Shown here: in pieces, positions 30,101 to 37,298 of the stretch
How the letters are laid out: the number at the start of each line of letters is the position of its first letter
Position numbering within the stretch: the first letter of the stretch is position 1
DNA from: Elysia marginata
Lineage: Eukaryota; Mollusca; Gastropoda; Plakobranchidae
Assembly: GCA_019649035.1 (NCBI GenBank)
Contig: BMAT01003768.1
Location: 7,081 to 71,080, forward strand
Length of the DNA: 64,000 nucleotides
Reading direction: 5' to 3'
The notes under the pieces: generated by a model
Database searches by the model: none
What the model was told of the DNA's origin: nothing
The model's input: only the letters and a program-made list of their open reading frames with translations
Made by a program: the position numbers and the translations under genes

Positions 30101-32480
30101 TTTCGCTTTGCTCTCATGTTATGATTTTTCTTACATTTTTATTTTTTAGTCTTCTAAGACTAAGAGCCTAGGCTTGTATGTTCCCTTCCAGTTTACTGAA
30201 GGTGAAGGCCAAGATTTTGCCAAACTGGAAAAATTGAAGAATGCTAATTTAACCCCACAAGTGCTGAATGCACAACCCAAAAAAGAGGTTTGCAAACATG
30301 AGCTTTTGCCTAGCCTGTTCAGTCTATAAACCACCAATAAGGCAGAGCATAGCTTCACCTGGGCCTGCTCACTAATCATGCCTGAACTACTCATCTTCAA
30401 GGACTTCAAATAGAAAAATAACATGTGTGTGATTAGTTTGATGAAGAATTTCATCCAGGTAATAAAAAAATAATACACAAAATCATTCTCTTTTAATAAT
30501 TATTTGCTAAAATTTAAACATATTCATCAAAATAAATTCCCTTATTTTGTTTGACTTTGATGGTGCAAAGTACACATTTCACCAAACAGTTAGGTGTGCG
30601 GAGTATACTAATGTTTAGATAAATAGCAAACTTAGATTCTAACTTAAAATGTGTTGTTACTTAATACAAGTCAAAGAACAATCAGCCTCAGTTTCTTGGA
30701 AGAAATTTAATATACAATAATTCATAAACCAATCAAATAAACTATAAATCACCCGTAACAGTAAGTTCTAGACCCTAGATCTAGAGCTAGCCAAAAATTT
30801 TCCATGCTAAACGCACAATCCACATTCTCAGACAAAATGAAGGCATGAAATCTAGAAAATACATGTATCTTTACAGAAGAAATGTAGTAAAAAACCATAA
30901 TTTCAACAGCAAATATCTCTAAAATGATCACTTTGCGATTCGTTTTCAGCATTTTAAAGAAATCAACCAGAGAACTCTTATGATGGTGTGAATCGAGTGT
31001 TAGAGTGCAGTAATCTGTTAATTGCTACAGAGTGGCGATTCACGATGTAACAATTAACATGCTGTTAATTGCTATAAAGTGAGACAAGCTCTTCTGTTTC
31101 TGGAGGCAAAGATTTAAAATGAAAACTTGTCGTATCATTGTCTTGTATGTCTCAATCCTTTGTTCGGTTTTTTCACTTTACCATCTTAGTATTAGATACA
31201 GCCTAGTAATAGTGACTAGGTGGAGAACTGCGTCTACAGAGAAAATGTTTTTGTTTTGTTTGAAAAGCCTCAAAGTTTTAATCCAATTATCTTGTGTAGG
31301 CTATGCCACATGGTGATTTTTGTGTTGTCTCATTTTACACAGGTTGCGTGTTTACTTGCTGATTGGTTTTCATTAGCCTTTTGCAATCACATTCGTCTGC
31401 AGAGAAATTTTTGGACTTGCCCTTTTGAACGGTTGAAAAATAGGCTTGAGCCCCATAAATCTGGTTGAATGCCTGGATCTAAACCAGAGCAAATACTTAG
31501 ACTTAGAGAATAATGAACGAGGCTTTAACTAGATCTAGACTAGATCAAGAGAGATAGAAAGAGAAAGAAAGAGTGAGCAAAAGAAGTAGAAAGAGAGGGA
31601 GAGAATAACTTTAAAAGAGGAGAAAAAAAAGAAACAAAGTTTGGTTAATTTAGATCAACACAGAAAAAAATTGCCGTGATCGATATTACGAGAAAATCCT
31701 GACTTTGAGCTGCTGGCAAGACTGACGAAATAAAGTGGATGATACCCATTTTTAACACCAGCGGGCCAGTCCCAGGATTAAGCAGATATTTCTTACTTGA
31801 GAGAAGGAGAAACAAGTTGCAGTATCAGTTACTTTAACAAGGTCTGGGCCTAGATTCTAGATTGGGATAGCCTTGGAGAGAGTGAGCGAGGAGAAAAAAA
31901 AGAAACTAGGCCATGATCAAGGAAGAGAAAAAAACACGATAAAGTGGAGACACCATGCTAAGAGAGAGAGGGTGATTAACAGAGTTAAGATTGAAGCAGG
32001 ATCAATCCAAGTTTCGGTGAAAGGTCAGAGTCACGAAGGTCAATGATGGCGCCTCGTTAAGTGTCACAGCATCACTCTGTTAATTTTGCGGTTATAATGT
32101 TCAGCGTTTCTTCGCTTGTTCCCACCCTTGTTATTTTAGCTATTATACTTGATAGTCCAACTCAACATGTTTGACAGTTCTAGAATTGGGAAAAATGATA
32201 AGATTCTAGACGAAAACCTTTCATTATTATTATGATGATTATTGGTAACCTTCGATGCTTAGCTTTAGGTTAATTAAAAATTTGACTGTCCTGATTAAAA
32301 TCTAGACCTAGATATATGGTTGTGTTATCTTTTTATCTCATAAAGTTTTGGGGTGGGAATAAACGAAAAAGCACCGTTAAAAGTTCAGTTTTAAAAACAT
32401 TTTTACGGACCATCATTTACTTCTGGTACAGGCGTTCCGATTGAAACATAATCTTCTTCGTCGCTTGATCCCAACGCCAT
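2724..32480 (-). CDS. GPATCH1: GPATCH1, G-patch domain protein 1 (22 coding exons)
   Basis: Known family role: a nuclear spliceosome-associated G-patch protein, thought to activate the DEAH helicase DHX35. Exons, 5' to 3' on the minus strand: 32480-32411, 29725-29597, 29054-28951, 27667-27507, 27110-26998, 26062-26019, 25757-25545, 25040-24905, 24405-24323, 23893-23722, 23370-23252, 20711-20462, 18153-17978, 17642-17515, 16951-16869, 16194-16088, 12213-11865, 11480-11256, 10780-10553, 8403-8315, 7365-7214, 2775-2724. Joined, they give 3,183 nt (1,060 residues plus stop), one frame with all phases agreeing. Order: acidic N-terminus ([13 protein letters not shown]); DUF1604-type block with [20 protein letters not shown] (about 45-65); G-patch [18 protein letters not shown] (about 156-175); central conserved blocks; an acidic region with DMDLFRAIF (about 745); Lys-rich tail ending KSLEKIKH. 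Human GPATCH1 is about 930 residues; the extra length is in low-complexity acidic and Lys-rich exons. Uncertain points are the donors of exons 1, 12 and 15. Identification is very secure from collinear similarity along the whole protein. Confidence 0.95.
3268..4113. mobile_element. Pogo/Tigger-like non-autonomous element T1
   Basis: Termini CAGTAGTATCCGGTTAAAC (left) and CAGTAGAATCCGGTTAAAC (right, inward), flanked on both sides by TA. Length 846 bp. The CAGT start with TA duplication is typical of Tc1/mariner-pogo. No transposase frame is visible, so it is a deletion derivative or MITE. Lies in GPATCH1's last intron. Confidence 0.82.
5916..6162 (+). repeat. Dispersed block shared with 14892-15170 (copy 1)
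   Basis: Closely matches 14892-15170: GCAAGTGACGATGT, GACAGCTGTTATCCTGAGAG, TTTCAGTTTCAAGGAGCACT and GCAAGAACCTTCTTTGTGTG appear in the same order. Both copies follow a GA microsatellite and contain a GT microsatellite. Probably the interior of a hAT-like element whose right terminus is at 6699. Confidence 0.75.
6571..6699 (+). repeat. 39-bp tandem repeat at a hAT-type terminus
   Basis: The unit TCAAGCACTTTTCCAGGACT... starts at 6571, 6610 and 6649, a period of exactly 39 bp. The array runs into GAATTCCAGGACCGTGCAGG and AACCCTG, which reads inward as the hAT-like terminus CAGGGTTCC. Similar terminal sequence occurs at 13143 and 15225. Confidence 0.75.
7214..7365 (-). CDS. GPATCH1: GPATCH1 exon 21
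   Basis: Starts [20 protein letters not shown], then a Ser/Asp-rich run and SELLNR. This mirrors the HRKHKHKGK and SSSESSDS ... ELLRRLKSL tail of human GPATCH1. Consensus donor AG|GTGAGG; reading through it meets a stop at once, so the last exon is needed. Confidence 0.93.
7366..8314 (-). other. GPATCH1 intron 20
   Basis: A+T-rich intron; I see no repeat or coding signal. Confidence 0.6.
8315..8403 (-). CDS. GPATCH1: GPATCH1 exon 20
   Basis: Encodes [20 protein letters not shown] and KSSHKKEKR, part of the Lys/Ser-rich tail. Acceptor TGTACAG|AT, donor AGA|GTACAA, which is weak but in phase with exon 21. Confidence 0.8.
9053..10140. mobile_element. Pogo/Tigger-like non-autonomous element T3
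   Basis: Left end CAGTCAAACCTGCTCAAG and right end (inward) CAATCAAACCTGCCTTGCC, flanked by TA. Length 1,088 bp, no coding capacity. Subterminal GGTGGTTGTC/ACAACCA motifs recur near the right end. Lies in GPATCH1 intron 19 (8404-10552), which otherwise shows nothing. Confidence 0.7.
10553..10780 (-). CDS. GPATCH1: GPATCH1 exon 19
   Basis: Contains [20 protein letters not shown], matching the family's EEFGPRLPPVF motif, then a Gly/Ser-rich part ending SASSLRT. Acceptor ATCCCAG|AA, donor ACAG|GTCTGA. Confidence 0.92.
10781..11864 (-). other. GPATCH1 introns 17 and 18
   Basis: Two intronic stretches (10781-11255 and 11481-11864) around exon 18. A+T-rich, with no repeat or gene recognised. Confidence 0.6.
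11256..11480 (-). CDS. GPATCH1: GPATCH1 exon 18
   Basis: Encodes [20 protein letters not shown] with a Gln/Ala-rich stretch and [20 protein letters not shown]. Acceptor AAATTAG|TC, donor AAAG|GTAAGT. The frame fits both neighbours; similarity to vertebrates is low here. Confidence 0.88.
11865..12213 (-). CDS. GPATCH1: GPATCH1 exon 17 (acidic region)
   Basis: The largest exon, 116 codons. Rich in Glu, Asp and Ser and centred on [20 protein letters not shown], which matches the family's [15 protein letters not shown]. Acceptor TTTCAG|CA, donor GAAG|GTGAGC. Low-complexity acidic sequence surrounds the motif. Confidence 0.95.
14321..14567. repeat. GA microsatellite region
   Basis: Interrupted (GA)n, with its longest pure stretch at about 14517-14565, followed by purine-rich sequence to about 14890. 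Long frames across it are low-complexity artefacts. Confidence 0.9.
14892..15170 (+). repeat. Dispersed block shared with 5916-6162 (copy 2)
   Basis: Second copy of the block, with a longer (GT)n at about 15115-15143. Here it abuts the hAT-like right terminus directly, whereas about 370 bp of other DNA intervenes in copy 1. The shared block is therefore probably older than that interruption. Confidence 0.75.
16088..16194 (-). CDS. GPATCH1: GPATCH1 exon 16
   Basis: Encodes [20 protein letters not shown] then [15 protein letters not shown]. No strong human counterpart, but phases 1 in and 0 out fit its neighbours exactly. Acceptor CTTTAG|GT, donor CCA|GTGAGT. Confidence 0.88.
16195..17514 (-). 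other. GPATCH1 introns 14 and 15
   Basis: 16195-16868 and 16952-17514 flank exon 15. I see nothing but A+T-rich intron. Confidence 0.6.
16869..16951 (-). CDS. GPATCH1: GPATCH1 exon 15
   Basis: Encodes [20 protein letters not shown] followed by TVGDFQAG, the conserved [17 protein letters not shown] block. Acceptor CTTGCAG|CT. The donor chosen is GCTG|GTGAAA; an in-phase alternative TCAA|GTACAA at 16842 would add nine Ser-rich residues. Confidence 0.92.
17515..17642 (-). CDS. GPATCH1: GPATCH1 exon 14
   Basis: Encodes [20 protein letters not shown] and [13 protein letters not shown], matching [27 protein letters not shown] in human. Acceptor CTACAG|AA, donor GG|GTAAGG, phase 2. Confidence 0.96.
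17978..18153 (-). CDS. GPATCH1: GPATCH1 exon 13
   Basis: Encodes [20 protein letters not shown] and SAMMSSRF, almost identical to the family's PSMTEWERGRERDEF and TLSSRF. Acceptor ATTCAG|AT, donor GAG|GTCAGG. Confidence 0.96.
18954..20428. mobile_element. hAT-like inverted-repeat element in GPATCH1 intron 12
   Basis: Ends CAGGGATGCCCT (left) and CAGGGATGCCC (right, inward), a hAT-type terminus. Length about 1,475 bp. A third related terminus at about 19100-19134 (CACTGGGATGTCC inward) points to nesting or an internal deletion. The target duplication is not clear. It ends 33 bp from the exon 12 donor. The interior is rich in TCTAGATC words and has no transposase. Confidence 0.6.
20462..20711 (-). 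CDS. GPATCH1: GPATCH1 exon 12
   Basis: Encodes a Thr/Pro-rich linker then [20 protein letters not shown] and ALLKQG, the family's FKPFAKDPEKQKRYDEFL motif. Acceptor TTTTAG|AA. I prefer the donor AATG|GTAACA; an 8-bp earlier GTGTTA in the same phase is an alternative (exon end at 20470). The exon lies between two hAT-like elements, one ending 33 bp past its donor. Confidence 0.92.
21094..23197. mobile_element. hAT-like non-autonomous element with 8-bp TSD
   Basis: Inverted ends AGAGCTGCCAACCC on both sides; flanks GTACCAAC (21086-21093) and GTATCAAC (23198-23205) form an 8-bp target duplication with one mismatch, the hAT hallmark. Length 2,104 bp, filling most of the 2.5-kb intron between exons 11 and 12. 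No transposase is visible. A SINE sits inside it. Confidence 0.82.
21637..21940 (-). mobile_element. tRNA-derived SINE, family S1, copy 1 (full length)
   Basis: On the minus strand the head has a pol III A box TGGCCTAGCGG (21932-21922) and B box GGTTCGATCCC (21889-21879). A unique body follows, ending GAGACGTTAAAATTC and an (AACC)n-type tail. Target duplication GTAATTATCAC(T/A)GA at 21623-21636 and 21941-21954. Inserted in the hAT-like element, hence younger than it. Confidence 0.88.
23252..23370 (-). CDS. GPATCH1: GPATCH1 exon 11
   Basis: Encodes [20 protein letters not shown] and continues to NTSLQ, aligning with the family's SVLEFLSQKDKERIKEM helix. Acceptor CTACCAG|AC, donor CAG|GTGTTT. 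The next intron (20712-23251) is almost entirely a hAT-like element. Confidence 0.92.
23722..23893 (-). CDS. GPATCH1: GPATCH1 exon 10
   Basis: Starts [20 protein letters not shown] (first K spans the junction region) and ends [12 protein letters not shown], matching PPPELPRDYRPVHYF and RAELLGETP of the family. Acceptor TTAACAG|AA, donor TGA|GTAAGT-type, phase 1. Confidence 0.95.
24323..24405 (-). CDS. GPATCH1: GPATCH1 exon 9
   Basis: Encodes [20 protein letters not shown] and ends LKPKK, matching the family's GKILDGFSLAS block. Acceptor AACTAG|GT, donor AAG|GTAGGA. Confidence 0.94.
24905..25040 (-). CDS. GPATCH1: GPATCH1 exon 8
   Basis: Encodes [20 protein letters not shown] ... [11 protein letters not shown], the family's AFGVGALEEEDDDIY and GWTAPR motifs. 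Acceptor TTTTAG|GC, donor CATG|GTATAG (phase 1). Confidence 0.95.
25545..25757 (-). CDS. GPATCH1: GPATCH1 exon 7
   Basis: 71 codons in phase 0 on both sides. Contains [20 protein letters not shown] then LGYRGLDP and HINLFS, the conserved linker after the G-patch. Acceptor TTTTAG|GA, donor CAG|GTTTGT. Confidence 0.95.
26019..26062 (-). CDS. GPATCH1: GPATCH1 exon 6 (44 bp)
   Basis: The shortest exon of the gene; encodes [14 protein letters not shown], matching the family's VKIYGCALPP. Acceptor CTATAG|GT, donor TCA|GTAAGT. A LINE scrap lies on the upstream side from about 30 bp away (26093-26241). Confidence 0.93.
26093..26241 (+). mobile_element. LINE C-terminal remnant in GPATCH1 intron 5
   Basis: The plus-strand frame reads [16 protein letters not shown] ... 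MRDIEEM ... DNGWHLLV, ending TAA at 26241. The pattern KQAL.WTP...RDIEEM...W..LV resembles the extreme C-terminus of non-LTR retrotransposon reverse transcriptases. It is opposite in strand to GPATCH1 and starts about 30 bp from exon 6. A short scrap, so tentative. Confidence 0.42.
26998..27110 (-). CDS. GPATCH1: GPATCH1 exon 5 (G-patch domain)
   Basis: Carries the G-patch core [20 protein letters not shown] with its spaced glycines and the aromatic W, then RIEQ and an uninterrupted lysine run before LQPKP. G-patch motifs contact DEAH helicases. Acceptor CTCCTAG|GC, donor CCAG|GTAATA. Confidence 0.96.
27507..27667 (-). CDS. GPATCH1: GPATCH1 exon 4
   Basis: Encodes [18 protein letters not shown], then a basic stretch, and ends [14 protein letters not shown] just before the G-patch. 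Acceptor ATCTAG|GA, consensus donor CA|GTAAGT, ends in phase 2. Confidence 0.95.
28951..29054 (-). CDS. GPATCH1: GPATCH1 exon 3
   Basis: Encodes [13 protein letters not shown]...QPEDFMDDE, matching the family's TPSTFVSSR and EDFMDEED motifs. Acceptor GAGTAG|GA, donor GAG|GTGAGG, ends in phase 0. Confidence 0.95.
29597..29725 (-). CDS. GPATCH1: GPATCH1 exon 2
   Basis: Encodes the most conserved N-terminal block of the family, with [20 protein letters not shown] followed by GTKEG. Acceptor CATCCAG|AT, donor GAGG|GTAAAC, phase 1 on both sides. Confidence 0.95.
29726..32410 (-). other. GPATCH1 intron 1
   Basis: Long first intron with several TCTAGATC-type words (30050-30075, 30776-30786, 31529-31545, 32300-32315), a purine-rich tract (31545-31640) and a short inverted-repeat element (31693-31783). 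A 110-codon minus frame at 30146-30478 has no recognisable content. Confidence 0.55.
31693..31783. mobile_element. Short foldback element, family F, copy 1
   Basis: Shares AAATCCTG, AGTGGATGATA, TTTTTAACACCAGCGGGCC and CAGGATTAAGC with 51129-51219. In the other copy the two ends form an inverted repeat (AATCCTGGCATTGGCCCGCT against AATCCAGGGATCGGCCCGCT). About 90 bp, non-coding; a miniature inverted-repeat element. Confidence 0.65.
32411..32480 (-). CDS. GPATCH1: GPATCH1 exon 1 (start codon)
   Basis: Begins at ATG (32480-32478) in the context AACATGGCG and encodes [20 protein letters not shown] and a few more residues, the acidic start typical of the family. The donor is G|GTCCGT, weak but in the phase (1) that exon 2 needs. 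A stronger-looking GTAAAA 4 bp downstream would give phase 2 and break the frame into exon 2. Confidence 0.85.
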
Positions 32481-32985
32481 GTTTATTTACTTTAAGGAGG
32501 CAACCATATTCAAGTACTGCGGTTAGAGTGTAAAAAAAGGTCGAAGAACAAAACTTTACACTAAAAATCGAAATTTATTACATAATAAATAGGTTGACAA
32601 AATTTGTATTAAATTTTTAGCTGTTTATTTTGCGGTATTTCAATCTACAGGTAGGTTACCTAAAAAGATGTATATTATATCCAATTGTTTGAAAGGTATG
32701 CAGTTGTTCCGCAAAGGAAGAAAAAGAAACACGAACATGCGCAAAGAGAGATTCGTACTAAAATTTTGTGGAGTTTTAACTTTCTTGTTGTTGATTCATT
32801 GTTGAACTGTCTCCAACTTCCTTATTATTGTCTGTCCATACGGACAATGAAGATTTAGATTCTACTTGATCAGCTCTTATCTAGAATTATCGAGTGAGGG
32901 ATATCTATATAATGTGCGTGAAAAGCCTTCATCCATTTTTCCGAATTTCTTTTACCAAGACATTTGGTATGTCTCAAAAGGTGAG
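32481..32985. promoter_or_regulatory. Probable bidirectional promoter, GPATCH1/SOCS6
   Basis: The 505 bp between the divergent start codons must hold both 5' UTRs and probably a shared promoter. I see no good TATA box on either strand. The ACATGGCG context at the GPATCH1 start resembles a YY1-type initiator. Promoter function is inferred from geometry, not shown. Confidence 0.5.
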
Positions 32986-34416
32986 ATGACGATGAAAAGG
33001 GTTAACAAGAAAGCAATACAAAAGTCGCCCCTTCATTCTGATAACAATGCGTCAAGAAACTCGAACCAAGCTGAATTTGACAGTGATAGAGCTCAAGGAG
33101 CCCGTGCGCTTCGTTTACAGAATCGTCGTTGTCCTCAGCATAGTTCTCCATCTGTTTTAGCAAGAACACATGGAAGCTATGCTCAGGAAGTTGGTGGTTC
33201 AAATGGATCTTGTGAAAATTTATGTGGAGGGTTTTCTGTTGTAGCAAATTCTCGGGCTGAGATAAGACCTGCTAGTGAGGTTCTGTTACCTGTTTATCAA
33301 AATGCACCGGCACTTACTTCAGCCATTCCTTGCAAAGATGGCAACAGTATAAGTTATACAGAGCAGCTTAGGAAGCGAGAAAAAATGGGCATCTTTAAAA
33401 ATCTTCGCAGAAAATTTTCGTCCTTATCTGTTAGAAAAACAGATGCTGATGATACACGAAGTTATGGTCACATAGAAGAACAACAAATTCCTAATAGAAA
33501 TTTAGACCTTGGTTTCCACCCAAGGTTCAAAGAAAGACCCACAAGCAATCCTGTAGTGGTGGGAGCAAGGTGTGATTGTTCTCCAAAGTCAAATTTCAAG
33601 ACATTTATGTCCCCAAAATTTTCTGAATGGCATTCCAACACAGATCACCGTGATGTAGAAATAGCAAGGGATAAGCCAGGATGTATTTCTAAGGATATCT
33701 CTAGGTTCAACTCTTCTTCATCATCGTTGTGTAAAACCGGACATGCAAAAAAAGAAGGCTTAGATGGTGGCCCAAGCTCAGTTGTAACTTGTACCAGTAA
33801 AGGTGAGGAGAAACACTGTCGAACTGAACCTGTGTACGAGTTAGCTGACTGTGTTGAATATGACCCTGTTAAAGAACGAACCAGGATATGGAGTCCTAAA
33901 GTTTGGAGTTTGACTCAGGAGCTCTTTCGATTATCCAAATTTGGCTGGTACTGGGGGCCAATAACTCGCAATGAAGCTGAAGACAAGCTGACAAATCAGC
34001 CAGATGGTGCTTTTCTTGTTAGAGATAGTTCTGACGAGCGATACCTTCTCAGTCTCTCCTTTCGTTCTTTTGGTCGAACTCTACATACCCGTATTGAACA
34101 CTGTAATGGAATGTTTAGCTTTTATGCTCAACCAGACACTGAGGGTTACCCATCCATTGTGGATTTAATTGAGCGTTCCATGAATGATTCACAAACTGGG
34201 ATATTTTATTACTCTAGATCACGTTCTCCAGAAGCTGACCAAATTCCTGTGCGGTTGACAAAACCTGTCTCCAGATTCACCCAAGTTCAGTCTTTACAGC
34301 ATATGTGTCGTTTTGTTATTCGCCAGTACACTCGCTATGACCACATCCAACAATTACCATTGCCAAACTCCTTAAAAGGTTGGATAGAAGAAAATCAGTA
34401 CTGGGCTGTTTCTTAG
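32986..34416 (+). CDS. SOCS6: SOCS6-type suppressor of cytokine signalling
   Basis: An intact single-exon gene, 476 residues. Known family role: the SH2 domain binds phosphotyrosine targets and the SOCS box recruits elongin B/C and Cullin-5 for ubiquitination. Seen here: a Ser-rich N-terminal half with a basic motif [18 protein letters not shown] (from 134), like the one in SOCS6/7; SH2 beginning [13 protein letters not shown] (320) with FLVRDS (343-348), Arg346 being the phosphate-binding residue; SOCS box with BC box [13 protein letters not shown] (436-448) and Cul5 box LPLP (457-460). SH2 to C-terminus is much closer to SOCS6/7 than to CIS or SOCS1-5. The frame is open upstream to 32866, but only through a non-ATG codon, so I start at the first ATG (32986, G at -3); ATG at 32992 is also possible. 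Vertebrate SOCS6 also codes in one exon. SOCS6 rather than SOCS7 is the likelier name; invertebrates often have one SOCS6/7 gene. Confidence 0.93.
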   Translation: MTMKRVNKKAIQKSPLHSDNNASRNSNQAEFDSDRAQGARALRLQNRRCPQHSSPSVLARTHGSYAQEVGGSNGSCENLCGGFSVVANSRAEIRPASEVLLPVYQNAPALTSAIPCKDGNSISYTEQLRKREKMGIFKNLRRKFSSLSVRKTDADDTRSYGHIEEQQIPNRNLDLGFHPRFKERPTSNPVVVGARCDCSPKSNFKTFMSPKFSEWHSNTDHRDVEIARDKPGCISKDISRFNSSSSSLCKTGHAKKEGLDGGPSSVVTCTSKGEEKHCRTEPVYELADCVEYDPVKERTRIWSPKVWSLTQELFRLSKFGWYWGPITRNEAEDKLTNQPDGAFLVRDSSDERYLLSLSFRSFGRTLHTRIEHCNGMFSFYAQPDTEGYPSIVDLIERSMNDSQTGIFYYSRSRSPEADQIPVRLTKPVSRFTQVQSLQHMCRFVIRQYTRYDHIQQLPLPNSLKGWIEENQYWAVS

Positions 34417-35359
34417 CAGTTTTTCTAGATATATTTTTTAATTAATCAAACAGTAGGGCCTGCATTCAGTTGACCATGATCACCAGTAGTTTCTGTCAAG
34501 TGTGTCTTGCAAATAATTTACTCGGATTGAAATTTCCTTGTATTCAAAGGTTTTTGAAATATTTTTAGAATGCCGTTTTTGAATATTTGATTCTAAATGT
34601 GTGTTATAATTAATATAAATTGCTAAAAGTTCTATTGTAGGTCTGCTTGTCTGAAATTGAAAAGATGTTTTTTTTTTTTTATATTTATTCATAAACTAAA
34701 ATTCAAGGCCAAATTTTGCCTTTGTGTTTACCTTTTTCTTTTAAGGTCGCTTGAATTTCAGTTGAAAGGGTTTCGTTGCATAGAATTTTACCAAGTTTTA
34801 GATTTATAAGTCTAGAAGTAGAAGGTAACAAAAGTCTTAGAAAGTACGTTTATTTACTTTCCAGTCTTGAACTTAGAGAGCTAGCGGATTGGTACCCTGC
34901 AAAATGAGCAGAAGTATTTGTGGGAACAAATTTATCTCCTTTTGTTGCCCAAAACTGTTTTGAGCTGTTGAAAAGCACCAAAAAAAGGTTCAAAGTTTTT
35001 AATCAGTTCTGTTTACTTTATAATAATTTGATAATGTTTTTATAAACCATCTCATTCCTCTCATAAACTGGGTAGGCAGATGCATATATATGTATAAAAA
35101 ATCCCAGTGGTGAAATTTCATACAGGTTCTTAAACTGGTGGGAGGATTTTGTAGAACTAGAACTACTAGTAGAAGCTCTGCAGTACAAAACTACAGTGCA
35201 CACCTGATATATATCTACATGTAAGGTTCCATAAAATATATATAATGTCCATATTTAAGAGTACGTCGATGTAAAAGAAACTCGTATACAAAGACTTTTT
35301 TAAAGTGATTATTAACACCCCCCACCCCCCTTTTCCCGTAAAAAAAATTATTTATGAAT

Positions 35360-35680
35360 GGGATGTCTTTCCTCTCACTAGCTTTGTCATACCGCATCAC
35401 TTCACTTGCACTGACAAGCACTGATTGTTTCACCCCATGCCCCTCCCGTACATCCTTTATTACACTAGCAAGCTTATCTCTCCTGCAAGGCCCATTGTCG
35501 ATGGGGCACATACACTTACACACAGCACGTGAGTAACAAAGAAACTGTCTTTTCTCTCGCCAACTTTGTCACCAGCAAGCTTATCTCTCTTGCAAGGCCC
35601 ATAGTCGATGGGGCAGGAACAGCGCGTGGCTAACAAAGGAACTTTTCTCACTCGCTTTGTCATACCACTCTACAGGTACA
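35360..35680. repeat. Tandem repeat, about 107-bp unit
   Basis: AGCAAGCTTATCTCTC(C/T)TGC with the following GGCCCAT(T/A)GTCGATGG starts at 35467 and again at 35574, an exact 107-bp step. Flanking CTAGCTTTGTCATACC and CGCTTTGTCATACC show a third, partial unit. Frames across it on both strands are repeat artefacts. Confidence 0.75.
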
Positions 35681-37161
35681 TATCTTAATTTAAAATGTAC
35701 CGGCGCATCATAATAGTCTACAGGCTAGATCTACTTGCCCGTAACACTAACAGTTAACACTCCTGACTAATCTGAGGCAAAGGGGGTAGGTGTTGGGGTA
35801 TTCAGCGGGGGAAACCAGCGTGTTTTTCGTAATTTTATGACCGTTTTAAGACATCGACGTGTCGATATAAGAGATTTGAGAAGGAACTGAGTGTCGATAT
35901 AGAGATAGACATTTAACTAACCATATAAAGCGAAAAAGTACGGATTTAGTAAAGCATGTCGATAAAAGAGAAATGTCGATATAATTGCGCGCTGTAAATG
36001 AATTTAGTGCTTTGATATGATTTTTTTTGGCTTAGGTGTACCGTACACCTAATGTGTACATTGAGTTTGATATTAGATTTAAGACTTATGGATTAAAAGC
36101 CTTTCGTTAAAAAAATGTCATATATGATCTCAATTTATGCGACCTGTCACCTGTTTTACCATCTCTTTAGATTCCCTTCTGCAACGGAAGGTATCAGTAA
36201 CGATTTCCACTTCAGTTTATGTTGTAATTGCCTTGAAGAATGTTACCAACAAATAGCCTATAATTTCTTATTTTGATTGAGTGTTTGTTTTGTTCCTTAA
36301 ACATGTATACATTGTTATAAAGGTTGTACAGGGTATGTAGTGTGATGATTGTCAAAAGCACTAGAAAGTAAGGAGAGAATGTTGTTGGGTTTTCTCTTTT
36401 TGGTTTTAGTTTTTGTTTTGTTTTGTTTTATATCATTATCAATGCCTAATCAGTACCTTAACTCCCCATGGAGTTTACTATTGATGAGATAAATCATGTA
36501 ATTGCTTTTTAATAATATTATTATTACTGTATTAATAATATTATTCCTTTGATACAATATTGTAGTATTGAGCTCGCAGTAGCCCATACAGTTGTTTGGA
36601 AGCTTATTTATATATTGTTAACTAAAATGACTTTCATCCTTAGCTGAACTCTTGAAAGTAGAAATAACAAATCAGTGTCCTCACTATTCCAACAAAACTT
36701 TTCATCATCAAGATCCAGCCAGAATAGACAGCTGTCAAATGTTACACAGGTTCCAAAGCTTTACTTTTTTGTGAAGTTGTAATTTCAAAGAATGTCATCT
36801 ATATATATATATTATATATAGGAGTGCTTAGTCAACAATGCCTTAATGTTGCAATTCTACAAAATGGAAAGTTCCATAATTGAAGCTCTCGGTAATTCTA
36901 AAGTTTTATAATTTTTGAAGAGGTGTTAAATTTTTTTTCTCATTGGCTTTTTTAGATTTGAACCGCAAATTTGAAGTTGGTATAAGTCACTTTTAAATTG
37001 AAGTTAGTATGGAGGTCTATAAAAGATTCTCCTTCTGTTCCTTAGCAACTCATATGCTATAACTAGTAGTAGTATGTCCAAAGCATGTAAGGCTCATATT
37101 GCAAATGATAATGAAAGGAGTTGCCACCCACGCATGCAAATTTGATCTGGACACAGAATTA

Positions 37162-37298
37162 CAGTCAAGAGTCCAGATTATTCAAACCTGGATAATTTGA
37201 AATCGAATACTGGTTTCACTCAAACTAAAACCAGGTTATTAATTTTATTCCTTCTGTTAAATTAAATTTCCTTCCCAATATATATCTAGGCTGGACTG
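37162..37298. mobile_element. Possible CAGT-ended MITE T7
   Basis: Starts TA|CAGTCAAGAGTCCAG and ends CTAGGCTGGACTG|TA. Both ends fit the CAGT/TA pattern but the inverted repeat is imperfect. The interior has GGATAATTTGAA-like motifs also seen in 58702-58875. Confidence 0.4.

Noticed and set aside
30146-30478. A 110-codon minus-strand frame in GPATCH1 intron 1
   Set aside because: No recognisable domain, A+T-driven composition, no conserved splice context; not needed for the GPATCH1 frame.
32866-32985. N-terminal extension of SOCS6 by 40 residues
   Set aside because: The longer frame begins at TTG, not ATG, and the extra residues have no family match; the first ATG is at 32986.
33002-33247. 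An antisense frame within SOCS6
   Set aside because: A shadow of the well-supported SOCS6 coding sequence.
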